Source: Chloroflexota bacterium (lineage in GTDB: Bacteria; Chloroflexota; Anaerolineae; Aggregatilineales; Phototrophicaceae). Taken from it: DNA of 64,000 nucleotides. Of the stretch, positions 42,928 to 51,682 are shown one piece after another; positions within the stretch are counted from its first letter, which is position 1, and every line of letters begins with the position of its first letter. The position numbers and the translations under genes were made by a program. Under the pieces are notes generated by a model. That model was not told the origin of the DNA. It saw only the letters and a program-made list of their open reading frames with translations, and searched no databases. Where the stretch lies: NCBI GenBank assembly GCA_016223085.1, contig JACRPS010000015.1:62001-126000 (forward strand), read 5' to 3'.

Positions 42928-45729
42928 ATGTTTAAGAGTATTGTCAAGAAGGTTGTGGGCGATCCGGTTGAACGGGCGCTGACCAAATATCGTGAAGTGG
43001 TTGAGAAAATCAACGCGCTGGAACCGGCCATGCAGCGGTGCAGCGATGCCGAACTGCGCGCCAAGACAGACGAGTTCAGACGCCGTCTGGCCGCCGGGGA
43101 AACGCTGGATGACATCCTGGTAGAAGCGTATGCCGTCGTCCGCGAAGCATCGGTGCGGACGATTGGCCTGCGCCATTACGACGAGCAAATGATTGGCGGT
43201 ATCGTGCTGCATCAGGGGCGCATCGCCGAGATGAAAACGGGCGAAGGCAAAACGCTGGTCGCCACGCTGCCGCTGTATCTGAACGCGCTTCAGGGCAAGG
43301 GCGCGCATCTGGTCACGCCGAACGATTACCTGAGCAAGGTCGGCGTCCAGACGATGGGGCCGATCTATCACCTGCTGGGGCTGACGGTAGGGGTCATCCA
43401 GAGCAAGGGTGACAGTCCTGACCCTGACGCGGGGTCGTTTATTTTTGACCCGGCCTACCCGTCCGACGATGCCCGCTACCAGAACCTGCGCCCCGCCAAA
43501 CGGCGCGAGGTGTACGAAGCCGACATCACCTACGGCACGAATAACGAGTTTGGCTTTGACTACCTGCGTGATAACATGGTGTACGACCCATCGCAGCTTG
43601 CCCAGCACGACCTGAACTATGCCATCGTAGACGAGGTAGACAATATTCTGATTGACGAGGCGCGGACGCCGTTGATTATCTCCGGCCCGTCGGATGAGCC
43701 ATCGAATTACTACAAGGTGTTCGCGGATGTTGTCAAACGGCTGAAGCCCAGCACCAACGGCGACCAGAAGGACGAGGAGCCGGACGGCGATTACGTGGTG
43801 GACATCAAGGACCGCGTGGTGTACCTGACGGAGCAGGGCGTCGAAAAAGTGGAACGGATGCTGGGCATTGACCAGCTTTACCACCCCAGTAATTCCGAGA
43901 TGATCCCGTATCTGGATAATTCGCTGCGGGCGATGGCGCTATACCACCGCGACAAGGAGTATATCGTCCAGACCGGGCGCGAAGGCCCGGAAGTGATCAT
44001 CGTGGACGAGTTCACCGGTCGCCTGATGTATGGCCGCCGCTTCTCGGAAGGGCTGCATCAGGCGATTGAGGCGAAGGAAGGCGTCAAAATCCGCAAGGAG
44101 AACATGACGCTGGCGACGATCACGTTCCAGAACTTCTTCCGCATGTACAAAAAGCTGGCCGGCATGACCGGTACAGCCATGACCGAGCAGGAAGAATTTG
44201 AGAAGATTTACAATCTGGAAGTGGTAGCGATCCCCACGCACATGCCGGTCATCCGTAAGGATCATGAAGACCTGATCTTCATGACCGAAAAAGCCAAGTT
44301 CGATGCGGTGGTGCAGGAGATCAAGGAGCGCAAGCAGCGCGGCCAGCCGGTGCTGGTCGGTACGGTGGCGGTGGAAACATCGGAACGGCTGAGCAAGGCG
44401 CTCGACCGCGCCGGCGTGAAAGACCACGAAGTGCTGAACGCCAAGCAGCACGAGCGTGAAGCCGGCATCATCGCGCAGGCCGGTAGGCCCGGAGCAGTGA
44501 CGATTGCAACCAACATGGCCGGTCGTGGCGTGGACATTCTGCTGGGCGGCAACCCGGAAGGCCTGGCGCGTGAAAAACTGCGCAAGCAGGGCATCGAAGT
44601 GACGCAGGCCACACCAGAGCAGTGGCAGCAGGCGCTGGCGGAAGCGCGGGCGCAGGTTGAGCAGGACCGAAAGAAAGTGCTGGAAGCGGGCGGCCTGTTT
44701 GTGCTGGGCACGGAACGGCACGAGGCGCGGCGCATTGACAACCAGCTTCGTGGTCGTGCTGGCCGCCAGGGCGACCCCGGCGAAACGCGCTTTTACCTGA
44801 GCCTGGAAGACGACCTGATGAAACGCTTCGGCGGCGACCGGGTGAAAGGTTTTATGTCGTGGGCGAACATCCCGGAAAACGAGCCAATTGAACACGGGAT
44901 GATTTCCAAGTCCATCGCGCAGGCGCAGGTGCGGGTTGAAGGATATAACTTTGACATTCGCAAGCGCGTGGTCGAATACGACGACGTGGTGAACAAACAG
45001 CGCGAAGTGGTTTATGCCATGCGCCGCGATATCGTGTTTAAGGACAGCCTGCGCGACGATTACCTGAAAATTCTGGAGGACGCGGTGGTGGATGTGCTGG
45101 ACGAGCATATCCCGGAAAACACCGCGCCGGAACTGTGGGACATCGAAGGGCTGTACCGCGATCTGCTGCGGGTGTTCCCGGTGCCAGAGCATATCACGCC
45201 GGAAACGATGGAAGGCAAGAGCCTCGACGAACTGGAAGACATGCTGGTCGCCGCCGTGCGCGAGGCGTATGATAAGAAGGAAGCCGAACTGGGTGTGGAC
45301 ATGATGCGCCGCCTGGAAAAGTGGATGATGCTGCGCGTGATTGACCAGCACTGGCAGCGCCACCTGACCGACCTGGACATCCTGCGTGAAGGTATCGGCC
45401 TGATGTCGGTGGCGCAGCGCGACCCGTTGGTGGAATACAAGCGGCAGGCGTTTGGTATGTGGCAGGGGATGATGGATGAAATCCGCACCCAGGCCGCCTA
45501 CCAACTGCTGACAACCCAGGTGCAGCAGCGCCCAACGCAGCCGGTGCGCCGGATGCAGTTACAGGCGCAGCCGCAAACCGCGCGGGCGGGCGGCGCCGCG
45601 GAGTCCAAGCCGGAGCCGGTACGGGCGCAGCACAAGCTGGGGCGCAATGACCCGTGCTGGTGTGGCAGCGGCAAGAAGTACAAAAACTGTCATCTGAAGC
45701 AGGAACGCGGCGGGCAGGTCGCGTCCTAG
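42928..45729 (+). CDS. secA: Protein translocase ATPase SecA
   Basis: SecA is the motor that drives unfolded preproteins through SecYEG. The 933 residues carry the N-terminal SecA DEAD motor: VGTVA-type and the Walker A region EMKTGEGKTLVATLPLYLNA, Walker B/DEAD-like YAIVDEVDNILIDEARTPLI, then TFQNFFRMYKKLAGMTGTAM and TNMAGRGVDILLGGNPEGLA. The helical wing and scaffold domains follow. It ends with a zinc-binding motif CWCGSGKKYKNCH that binds SecB/lipids in other bacteria. The ATG has GAGGCGTAG upstream. A Family A palindrome follows the stop. Confidence 0.97.
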   Translation: MFKSIVKKVVGDPVERALTKYREVVEKINALEPAMQRCSDAELRAKTDEFRRRLAAGETLDDILVEAYAVVREASVRTIGLRHYDEQMIGGIVLHQGRIAEMKTGEGKTLVATLPLYLNALQGKGAHLVTPNDYLSKVGVQTMGPIYHLLGLTVGVIQSKGDSPDPDAGSFIFDPAYPSDDARYQNLRPAKRREVYEADITYGTNNEFGFDYLRDNMVYDPSQLAQHDLNYAIVDEVDNILIDEARTPLIISGPSDEPSNYYKVFADVVKRLKPSTNGDQKDEEPDGDYVVDIKDRVVYLTEQGVEKVERMLGIDQLYHPSNSEMIPYLDNSLRAMALYHRDKEYIVQTGREGPEVIIVDEFTGRLMYGRRFSEGLHQAIEAKEGVKIRKENMTLATITFQNFFRMYKKLAGMTGTAMTEQEEFEKIYNLEVVAIPTHMPVIRKDHEDLIFMTEKAKFDAVVQEIKERKQRGQPVLVGTVAVETSERLSKALDRAGVKDHEVLNAKQHEREAGIIAQAGRPGAVTIATNMAGRGVDILLGGNPEGLAREKLRKQGIEVTQATPEQWQQALAEARAQVEQDRKKVLEAGGLFVLGTERHEARRIDNQLRGRAGRQGDPGETRFYLSLEDDLMKRFGGDRVKGFMSWANIPENEPIEHGMISKSIAQAQVRVEGYNFDIRKRVVEYDDVVNKQREVVYAMRRDIVFKDSLRDDYLKILEDAVVDVLDEHIPENTAPELWDIEGLYRDLLRVFPVPEHITPETMEGKSLDELEDMLVAAVREAYDKKEAELGVDMMRRLEKWMMLRVIDQHWQRHLTDLDILREGIGLMSVAQRDPLVEYKRQAFGMWQGMMDEIRTQAAYQLLTTQVQQRPTQPVRRMQLQAQPQTARAGGAAESKPEPVRAQHKLGRNDPCWCGSGKKYKNCHLKQERGGQVAS

Positions 45730-45744
45730 CTGCATAATGGATTG

Positions 45745-45772
45745 GTAGGGATGCGGGATGTCGTGTCCCTAC
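45745..45772. repeat. Family A palindrome after secA
   Basis: GTAGGGATGCGGGATG with TCGTGTCCCTAC; the outer arms pair and the centre is degenerate. Confidence 0.75.
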
Positions 45773-45827
45773 ACAGCAACATCGTCGCTGACTCGTGTCA
45801 AGCTGTGAGTCTGGATAGAGGAACGTC

Positions 45828-46199
45828 ATGGTTCAGCATTCTGTATCGCGGGTGACGATGGACGACATTGCCCCGCATTTGCTCCGTTTCCTGCGGGACA
45901 AGGTAAACTCCTTCGTCAAGTGGGACCTGGTTCGTTTTTTCCACGACAACCCCCATGCTGCCGACACCGCCGAGAACATCGCGCGGTATACCGGGCGTGA
46001 CGTGCGGACAATTGCCGACGAACTGAAAGGGCTGGTGGAGGCCGGCGTGCTGGAGCAAAACGAAGTCTCCGGTCTGACGATTTACAGCCTGGCATCAGAC
46101 GAAACCATGCGCGGTCTGATTCGGGAATTTGTGCGGGCGTGTGACGACCGCCAGTTCCGGGTCAAGGCGATTTACCACGTGATTCGCGGGATGCGCTGA
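45828..46199 (+). CDS. Small winged-helix DNA-binding protein
   Basis: The 123 residues look like an ArsR/MarR-type winged helix: KWDLVRFFHDNPHAADTAEN, IARYTGRDVRTIADELKGLV and EAGVLEQNEVSGLTIYSLAS form the helix-turn-helix and wing, with ETMRGLIREFVRACDDRQFR as a C-terminal helix. No metal-binding cysteines are present. The ATG at 45828 follows GAGGAACGTC. Two small membrane proteins follow with short gaps, suggesting an operon of regulator plus membrane components. The target is unknown. Confidence 0.75.
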   Translation: MVQHSVSRVTMDDIAPHLLRFLRDKVNSFVKWDLVRFFHDNPHAADTAENIARYTGRDVRTIADELKGLVEAGVLEQNEVSGLTIYSLASDETMRGLIREFVRACDDRQFRVKAIYHVIRGMR

Positions 46200-46213
46200 A
46201 CAGGCAGCGGCAG

Positions 46214-46507
46214 GTGGGCGCGGTATCGGTCAGCCAATTTCTGACGCTTTACGTCTGGTTTCCACTGGCGATTCTGCTGGTTTTCCTGCTGCTGATTGCC
46301 CGTTTTTACCAGAAGTTTGCCAGCGAGCCGACGTACTTCCGGCTGTTTGGCGTACCGATTGTGCTGTTCGGGGCGGCAACGCTGCGTTACAGCAGCCTGG
46401 ACCAGATTGGTGGCGACGTGCTGGCCGATCTGCTGCTGGCCGCTGGTGGCGTTATCCTGATCGGGCTAAGTTTGTTCCTGTACCGGCTGATGATGCGCAA
46501 TCGCTGA
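46214..46507 (+). CDS. Small membrane protein with three transmembrane segments
   Basis: The 97 residues have three hydrophobic segments: YVWFPLAILLVFLLLIARFY, a middle PIVLFGAATL segment, and LLLAAGGVILIGLSLFLYRL. The start is GTG at 46214, 15 bases after the winged-helix stop, with a weak GGCAGCGGCAG ribosome site. No known family. It forms a pair with the next gene, which has the same size class and topology, so they may act together. Confidence 0.7.
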   Translation: MGAVSVSQFLTLYVWFPLAILLVFLLLIARFYQKFASEPTYFRLFGVPIVLFGAATLRYSSLDQIGGDVLADLLLAAGGVILIGLSLFLYRLMMRNR

Positions 46508-46516
46508 AGGGGGAGC

Positions 46517-46840
46517 ATGACCCTGAACTGGACAGGAGTGCTGGGGCTGCTGGGGCCGCTGTCTATCGTGGTGGCACTGGTGGTTCTGGCGCTGTTGAGC
46601 CGTCGGTTGGGCAGCGTGACGCGGATGCCCCGTTACTACCTCGGCCTGTTCCTGTCCGCTGGACTAATGCTCGTCAGCATTGTGGCGCGGCTGGTGAGCC
46701 TGGGACGCCCCGCCACAACCGGGCTTCACCACGATCCGCTGGTGGTGTTCCTGTACGTCGGCCTGCCGGCAATTGCGCTGACGATCGCCATCGTGGTTGC
46801 CTGGCGCTACTGGAGCTGGCTGCTGGCGGAGCGAGGCTAA
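46517..46840 (+). CDS. Small membrane protein with three transmembrane segments, partner of the preceding gene
   Basis: The 107 residues contain three predicted membrane helices: VLGLLGPLSIVVALVVLALL, LGLFLSAGLMLVSIVARLVS and VFLYVGLPAIALTIAIVVAW. AAGGGGGAGC precedes the ATG. It follows the previous 97-residue membrane protein after 9 bases. The function is unknown; a two-subunit membrane complex controlled by the upstream winged-helix regulator is a plausible reading only. Confidence 0.72.
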   Translation: MTLNWTGVLGLLGPLSIVVALVVLALLSRRLGSVTRMPRYYLGLFLSAGLMLVSIVARLVSLGRPATTGLHHDPLVVFLYVGLPAIALTIAIVVAWRYWSWLLAERG

Positions 46841-46920
46841 ACGCAAATTTTCGCAATTCCAGCTACAATAAGATAGGGGTGAGCGGTCCAACCGGACTTC
46901 CTCCATGTGTACGGACGGTA

Positions 46921-47985
46921 ATGGCTGAGACTGAAGGGGGAAGCGTGCTGGACGCCGACCTGTGGAATCGAATCTGCGCGATGCCCAAAATCGAACTGCA
47001 CCGCCATCTGGAAGGCGCGGTGCGGCTGGAAACGCTGGTGGACATTGCCCAGGAATACGGCATCGAAATGCCGGAGTATGACGTAGAAACGCTGCGCCCC
47101 TTCGTGCAGATTATGCCGGGGGAAACCCGTAACCATCAGCACTTCCTGGGCAAGTTTGTGACGCTGCGGCAGTTCTTCCGGTCGCCGGAGGTGATTCGCC
47201 GCGTGACACGCGAAGCGGTAGCGGACGCCGCCGCCGACAACGTGAAGTACCTCGAACTGCGCTTCACCCCGCCTGCGCTCAGCAACATCCTCAAATGCGC
47301 GTATGAAGACGTGATCGCCTGGGTATGCGAGTCGGCCAAAGAGGCGGCCCGCGCCCATCACATTCAGGTTAGCCTTATCATCTCCATGAACCGCCACGAA
47401 GGACCGGAGGTGGGCGAACGGGTGCTGCAGGCGGCGCTGAATTTTGTCGGCGACGGAGTGGCCGCGCTCGATCTGGCGGGCAACGAACGGCAGTTCCCGG
47501 CGCATCCGTTTTACGACGTGTTTGAGCAGGCGAAAGCCGCCGGGCTGGGCGTGACCATCCATGCCGGCGAATGGTCGGGGCCGGAGAGCGTACGCGAGGC
47601 GATCAGCCGGCTGCATGCCGACCGCATCGGGCATGGCGTGCGTTCAATTGAAGATGAAACGGTGCTGGATGCCCTGCGCCAGCAGGGGACGGTGCTGGAA
47701 GTCTGCCCGTCCAGCAATTACGACAGCGGCGTGGTGGAAGACTGGCGGCTGCATCCACTGGCCGAACTGCACCGTTTGGGGGTGAATACCAGCATCAACA
47801 CCGACGACCCGCTGATTAGTGGTATTACCCTTAGCGACGAAATCGCCCGCGCGGTGACACACCTGACGCTGACGCTGGATGACGTGAAGCGCCAGACGCT
47901 GAACGCAGCCCGCGCCGCTTTTCTGCCGCCGGACAACCGCGCCGCGCTGGTGCGCCAGTTTGAAGGCTGGCTCAACGGCGCATGA
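46921..47985 (+). CDS. Adenosine deaminase family protein
   Basis: A zinc amidohydrolase converting adenosine (or a related purine) to inosine. The 354-residue chain has the metal ligands in MPKIELHRHLEGAVRLETLV (HxH), the HAGEWSGPESVREAI region, and TLTLDDVKRQTLNAA. The catalytic segments are VEVCPSSNYDSG (substrate Glu/His region) and NTSINTDDPLISGITLSDEI (Asp ligand). It is close in length to bacterial Add. Two starts are possible: ATG 46921, or GTG 46945, which has AAGGGGGAAGC just upstream. I give the longer one. A TACAAT at 46864 might be a weak -10. Confidence 0.9.
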   Translation: MAETEGGSVLDADLWNRICAMPKIELHRHLEGAVRLETLVDIAQEYGIEMPEYDVETLRPFVQIMPGETRNHQHFLGKFVTLRQFFRSPEVIRRVTREAVADAAADNVKYLELRFTPPALSNILKCAYEDVIAWVCESAKEAARAHHIQVSLIISMNRHEGPEVGERVLQAALNFVGDGVAALDLAGNERQFPAHPFYDVFEQAKAAGLGVTIHAGEWSGPESVREAISRLHADRIGHGVRSIEDETVLDALRQQGTVLEVCPSSNYDSGVVEDWRLHPLAELHRLGVNTSINTDDPLISGITLSDEIARAVTHLTLTLDDVKRQTLNAARAAFLPPDNRAALVRQFEGWLNGA

Positions 47986-48061
47986 TCGGGCTTCTGCAAG
48001 CACGTTAGAGAAGCGTTATTGGGATTACTGGCGGAGCGATACTGGCAACTGGGAACTTCTC

Positions 48062-48922
48062 ATGCTCCAAATTGGTGACATCCGTATCCACCTGATTAAC
48101 GACTGCCGCATCAAGGTTGACCCCGGCGGGGCATTTGGCCTCGTGCCGCGCGCGCTGTGGTCAACGCACATGCCGCCCGATGAAAACCTGCTCGTGCCGA
48201 TGAATCAACACTGTCTGCTGGTGCAGGTGGCCGGCAAAAACATCGTAGTGGATGTGGGCTACGGCGACAAACTGCCGGAGAAGCAGAAGGCGCTGTTGCA
48301 ACTGGAACGGCCAACCGGCAGCCTGCTGGACGCGCTGGCGCGGCTGGGACTCGCACCTGGTGACATCCATCTGGTGATTAACACGCACCTGCACGCCGAC
48401 CACGCCAGCGGCAACACCCGCTACGGTGACGGCGGCGTAATTGAAGCGACCTTTCCCAACGCTGAATATGTGGTGCAGCGGCGCGAATACGAGGACGCGA
48501 TGCAGCCCAACGAGCGCACGCGGGCGACATATTTCCCGATCAATTATCAGCCATTGGTGGAATCCGGCCAGATGCGCCTGCTGGATGGGGACTGCGAACT
48601 CGCGCCGGGGGTGTTTGGCGTGGTCACGCCCGGTCATACGCCCGGCCATATGAGTGTACGCTTCGAGAGCAACGGGCAGCACGCCGCGTTTGTGTGCGAT
48701 CTGGCAAGCTACGCAATTCACTTCGAGCGGTTGGGCTGGATGACAGCCTATGACGTGGAGCCGCTGGTGACGCTGGAAACCAAACGCCGCTGGCAAAAAT
48801 GGGCCGCCGACACCAACGCTATCCTGATTTTCCCGCACGACCCGCTGCGCCCGGTGGGGCGCTACGGATATATGGAACATAACTACTACGGTGTGTTTCC
48901 GATAGGCGTTCCATTCGTGTAG
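48062..48922 (+). CDS. Metallo-beta-lactamase-fold hydrolase
   Basis: A 286-residue MBL-fold metallohydrolase. The zinc motif INTHLHADHASGN (HxHxDH) is intact, VVTPGHTPGHMSVRF provides the third His, AFVCDLASYAIHFERL carries the bridging Asp, and FPHDPLRPVGRYGY has the last His. The lactonase/N-acyl-homoserine-lactonase-like clade is possible (PGHTPGHM) but substrate use is unproven. The ATG at 48062 is the first good start; the longer frame to 47960 overlaps the deaminase gene and its C-terminus. It ends 22 bases before a pair of palindromes. Confidence 0.88.
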   Translation: MLQIGDIRIHLINDCRIKVDPGGAFGLVPRALWSTHMPPDENLLVPMNQHCLLVQVAGKNIVVDVGYGDKLPEKQKALLQLERPTGSLLDALARLGLAPGDIHLVINTHLHADHASGNTRYGDGGVIEATFPNAEYVVQRREYEDAMQPNERTRATYFPINYQPLVESGQMRLLDGDCELAPGVFGVVTPGHTPGHMSVRFESNGQHAAFVCDLASYAIHFERLGWMTAYDVEPLVTLETKRRWQKWAADTNAILIFPHDPLRPVGRYGYMEHNYYGVFPIGVPFV

Positions 48923-48944
48923 TCGTAACAGAAAATAACAGGTT

Positions 48945-48972
48945 GTAGGGACACGATCTATCGTGTCCCTAC
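48945..48972. repeat. Family A palindrome
   Basis: GTAGGGACACGATC and TATCGTGTCCCTAC, a nearly perfect 28-base palindrome after the MBL-fold gene. Confidence 0.88.
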
Positions 48973-48992
48973 AGAGGTGATCAAGACGAATC

Positions 48993-49022
48993 GTAGGGAC
49001 GGCCACACCGGGCCGCCCCGAC
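48993..49022. repeat. Family A-like palindrome
   Basis: GTAGGGACGGCC and GGGCCGCCCCGAC; a more diverged copy immediately after the previous one and before the protease stop. Confidence 0.6.
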
Positions 49023-49032
49023 ACGTCTGACG

Positions 49033-50559
49033 CTATTGTGTCGCCGCGTGGAAGGCGATGATGTAGTCGCCAAAGGTGCTCTGCTGGTAGCTGGTCATCA
49101 GGAAGGTCAGCGCGAAAAATTCCGACGGGCTGACCTCAAAGTCGCTGATCGGGATTTGCAGCATGGCGTCATACGGGCCGCCCGGCAGCAGCCGCCCGCT
49201 AATCATCGGCACATAGGTATCGGACAGGTCAACCGAATCGCCCCAGCACTGGTCGGTGCCGGCGTCGTCGCAGAACAACTGCGTGCCATCGTCGAAGGTG
49301 AACACGTCGTTGTTTTCGTCCGCCAGGTACATCAGCGGGTCAAACTCATTGGTCTTGGAGATCATGTAGACCGTCAGCGGGACACCGGAAGCCACCATAC
49401 CGGGCGTCAGCCGCACGGAGAAGGGGTCGCCCAGACCGTCGGCCTGCGTCGCGGCCATACCTTCCAGAATCAGGATAAATTCCCCGGCGGCGTTGTCAAA
49501 CCCGCCGACCACCAGCGACACATCGGCCATGCCGCGCCCGCTGGCCTGCGAGAACTGCACCTGCGAGCTGGTCGGAGAAGCATCCACCACACCGGCGCTG
49601 GGCAGGCCGGCTTCAAACCTGGCGGCATCATCGGCATCATCAGCGCATAGTCCCTGGCCAGTTTCGGTATCCAGTACCGCCAGCACCGGGTCAAAGCCGT
49701 TCAGCCCGATGGCGGTTGCCGTGTAGGTGAAGCCGGATCGCATCTGCCGGATGATGATTTCCACGCCGTTATCAAAGCTGACACTGCTGCCACAGTCCAC
49801 ATGCACGCCGCCGGTTGTAACCGTGGTGGTCTTCGTCGGCTGACTCTCCGTCACCAGCGCGTCACGGGATTGCAGCAGCGCTGCGACGGCGGTCATCGGC
49901 AGGATACCGCCCAGCCGCCCCAGCGTTCGTTCTTCCGACTGAACCGCTGTCGGAATACCGATAAATTCGCCGGCGTCGTTTACCACCAGTCCGCCGCTAT
50001 TTCCAGGGGAGATTTCTGCGTCAGTCTGGTACCAGACCGGCAGCCGTGTATCGCTGATTGTGCCATTCTCAATCGTCGTTATCGTGCCCTGCGTGAGCAC
50101 CAGATAACCGTCGCCGATACCGGGAAAGCCGAAGATATATACCCGGTCGCCATGTGCCACTTCCGACTTGCTGATCGGCACCGTCGGCAGCTTCAGCCGG
50201 TCGGTGTTAATCGCGCGCCCGTTTTCATCCCGGTCAATTTGCAGAACAGCAAAATCCACGTCCGGCGAGAAGCCGACCAGGCTGGCATAATAGCGCAGCA
50301 CCGGCATCTCGCGCATGTCGTCAATGAGCAGAATACCAAAATCGTCCGCGCTATCCACCACGTGCTGGTTGGTATAAATCACGCCGGTGGCATCAACAAT
50401 CGTGCCCGACCCGGTGGAAAGCGGTTCGCCGTTGGCAAAAGCAACAATCTGAACGACGCTGGTTGCAATCCGGTCAATCTGATCGCGGCTCAAACCCTGC
50501 GCCAGCGCCGGGCCGGAAACGACGAACAGAATCACCATCACGGCAAGGAACTTCTTCAC
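49033..50559 (-). CDS. Secreted trypsin-like serine protease with C-terminal beta domains
   Basis: The 508-residue protein starts with a signal peptide (VKKFLAVMVILFVVSGPALA, cleavage after AQ). The S1C-type protease domain (about 30-240) has the triad His in YTNQHVVDSA, Asp in FSPDVDFAVLQID and Ser in DAEISPGNSGGLVV. No PDZ domain follows; instead two ~110-residue beta-rich modules (about 260-375 and 385-508) carry PPC-like features such as FDPVLAVLDTETGQG and FDPLMYLADENNDV. The start is placed at GTG 50559 because the frame's ATG at 50601 overlaps a TATAAT and would lie upstream of the transcript. It is probably an extracytoplasmic quality-control or nutrient protease. Confidence 0.85.
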   Translation of the reverse strand: MKKFLAVMVILFVVSGPALAQGLSRDQIDRIATSVVQIVAFANGEPLSTGSGTIVDATGVIYTNQHVVDSADDFGILLIDDMREMPVLRYYASLVGFSPDVDFAVLQIDRDENGRAINTDRLKLPTVPISKSEVAHGDRVYIFGFPGIGDGYLVLTQGTITTIENGTISDTRLPVWYQTDAEISPGNSGGLVVNDAGEFIGIPTAVQSEERTLGRLGGILPMTAVAALLQSRDALVTESQPTKTTTVTTGGVHVDCGSSVSFDNGVEIIIRQMRSGFTYTATAIGLNGFDPVLAVLDTETGQGLCADDADDAARFEAGLPSAGVVDASPTSSQVQFSQASGRGMADVSLVVGGFDNAAGEFILILEGMAATQADGLGDPFSVRLTPGMVASGVPLTVYMISKTNEFDPLMYLADENNDVFTFDDGTQLFCDDAGTDQCWGDSVDLSDTYVPMISGRLLPGGPYDAMLQIPISDFEVSPSEFFALTFLMTSYQQSTFGDYIIAFHAATQ

Positions 50560-50599
50560 ACGCACCCCCGATTCTCTGATGCTGTACTGGTTACGATTC

Positions 50600-50605
50600 A
50601 TTATA
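50600..50605 (-). promoter_or_regulatory. Possible -10 box of the protease gene
   Basis: TATAAT on the minus strand overlapping the upstream in-frame ATG; a -35-like CTTTCC lies 17 bases further up. If real, it excludes the ATG at 50601 as a start. Confidence 0.45.
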
Positions 50606-50758
50606 GTACGAGTCCTGCACAGGGAAAGTTAACCTCTGGCAGCTATAGAATACTGAATTTTCGGTAGCGGAGGTGTCAGGCGAATCGGCGAAATTATGCT
50701 CCGACTTTCGGCGGAGGTGAAGGGAGGAAGCGTGCCTCGCCCCTACGAGATAGTGACC

Positions 50759-51682
50759 CTAGTGCCGGTCCTGCCACTCCTGAATCGTAGTTTGCAACAG
50801 GCTGCGTACCTCGGTGTCCGTCACGTCGCCAACGGCGTCAAAGAACTGACCGTCCACTTCGATGCTGACGCCGCCATCCGGCGCTGGGTAGATGTGGATG
50901 CTGCGCCCATTGTAGTCCGGCAGGAAGGTCAGCTTGTGCTGGAGATAGGCTTCGATAGCGGCGGCAATATTAATCTCAGGCACTGGCTTTAGCTCACGTT
51001 TCTGGCCGCGTGTCGGTTTGATCGGCCCCTGGTCTTCCAGCCGGAACGTCGGCAAATCGCCCGGCAGGGTGCCGGTCGGAGGCGGCGGTGGTGCCGCCGG
51101 TCGGGGCGCTGATGGCGAGGCAGCCTGCGGCGGGGCGAGGGGCGTTTCAGCCGGTGGTTCTGGTGCGGATTCCAGCGGCGGTTGGTCGGCAGGCTGTCCG
51201 AGCGGCCTGGCCACCTGCGCCAGTTCCCGCATCAGCCGCGTGAAACGGTCCTTAAACTCGGTATCGCTATTGATGTTCCGGTAAACCCTGTCGCCCATCT
51301 GAACGATCAAGCGGCCATCTACCACGTCGCGCAGGACGGTCATCACTTCCACCGCTTCGGCTGAGCCGCCGTCCTGAACCGTGACCGTGAAAGTGCCGGT
51401 CCGCGCCGGGCGGACAGGGGCGGCGCTCGGCGCAGCCACGCGGGCCGGTGCGGGGGACGCTGCCGGCGGCAGGTTGCTCACCAGCGTGTCAAGATCGGGC
51501 AAATCGGCGCTGTCAACCATCACCGGGTTGAAGTCCGGGGCAGCGCGGCGCTGCGCCTTGCGGCGGCGCACGTAGACCAGCGCGGCGATCACCGCCACCA
51601 GCAGAATCGTAAAAAAGCACAGCAGCGGCAGAATCGCGCTGACAAACGGCTGCTGCATAAACTGCGCGAAATCGCTCATCAT
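50759..51682 (-). CDS. Single-span membrane protein with a proline-rich linker
   Basis: The 307 residues begin with one membrane segment (SAILPLLCFFTILLVAVIAA) and a basic stop-transfer RRRKAQRRA. Then comes a Pro/Ala-rich stretch, a small beta domain (RTGTFTVTVQDGGSAEAVEV, then VVDGRLIVQMGDRVYRNI), a second proline-rich linker and a C-terminal domain ending HIYPAPDGGVSIEVDGQFFD. I do not recognise either domain. CGGAGGCTTAA precedes the double ATG, which follows the mutM stop directly, so it is co-expressed with mutM. Role unknown. Confidence 0.75.
   Translation of the reverse strand: MMSDFAQFMQQPFVSAILPLLCFFTILLVAVIAALVYVRRRKAQRRAAPDFNPVMVDSADLPDLDTLVSNLPPAASPAPARVAAPSAAPVRPARTGTFTVTVQDGGSAEAVEVMTVLRDVVDGRLIVQMGDRVYRNINSDTEFKDRFTRLMRELAQVARPLGQPADQPPLESAPEPPAETPLAPPQAASPSAPRPAAPPPPPTGTLPGDLPTFRLEDQGPIKPTRGQKRELKPVPEINIAAAIEAYLQHKLTFLPDYNGRSIHIYPAPDGGVSIEVDGQFFDAVGDVTDTEVRSLLQTTIQEWQDRH

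Noticed and set aside
43939-45504. 521-codon minus-strand frame opposite secA
   Set aside because: Antisense shadow caused by high GC; sequence is His/Arg-rich with no domain.
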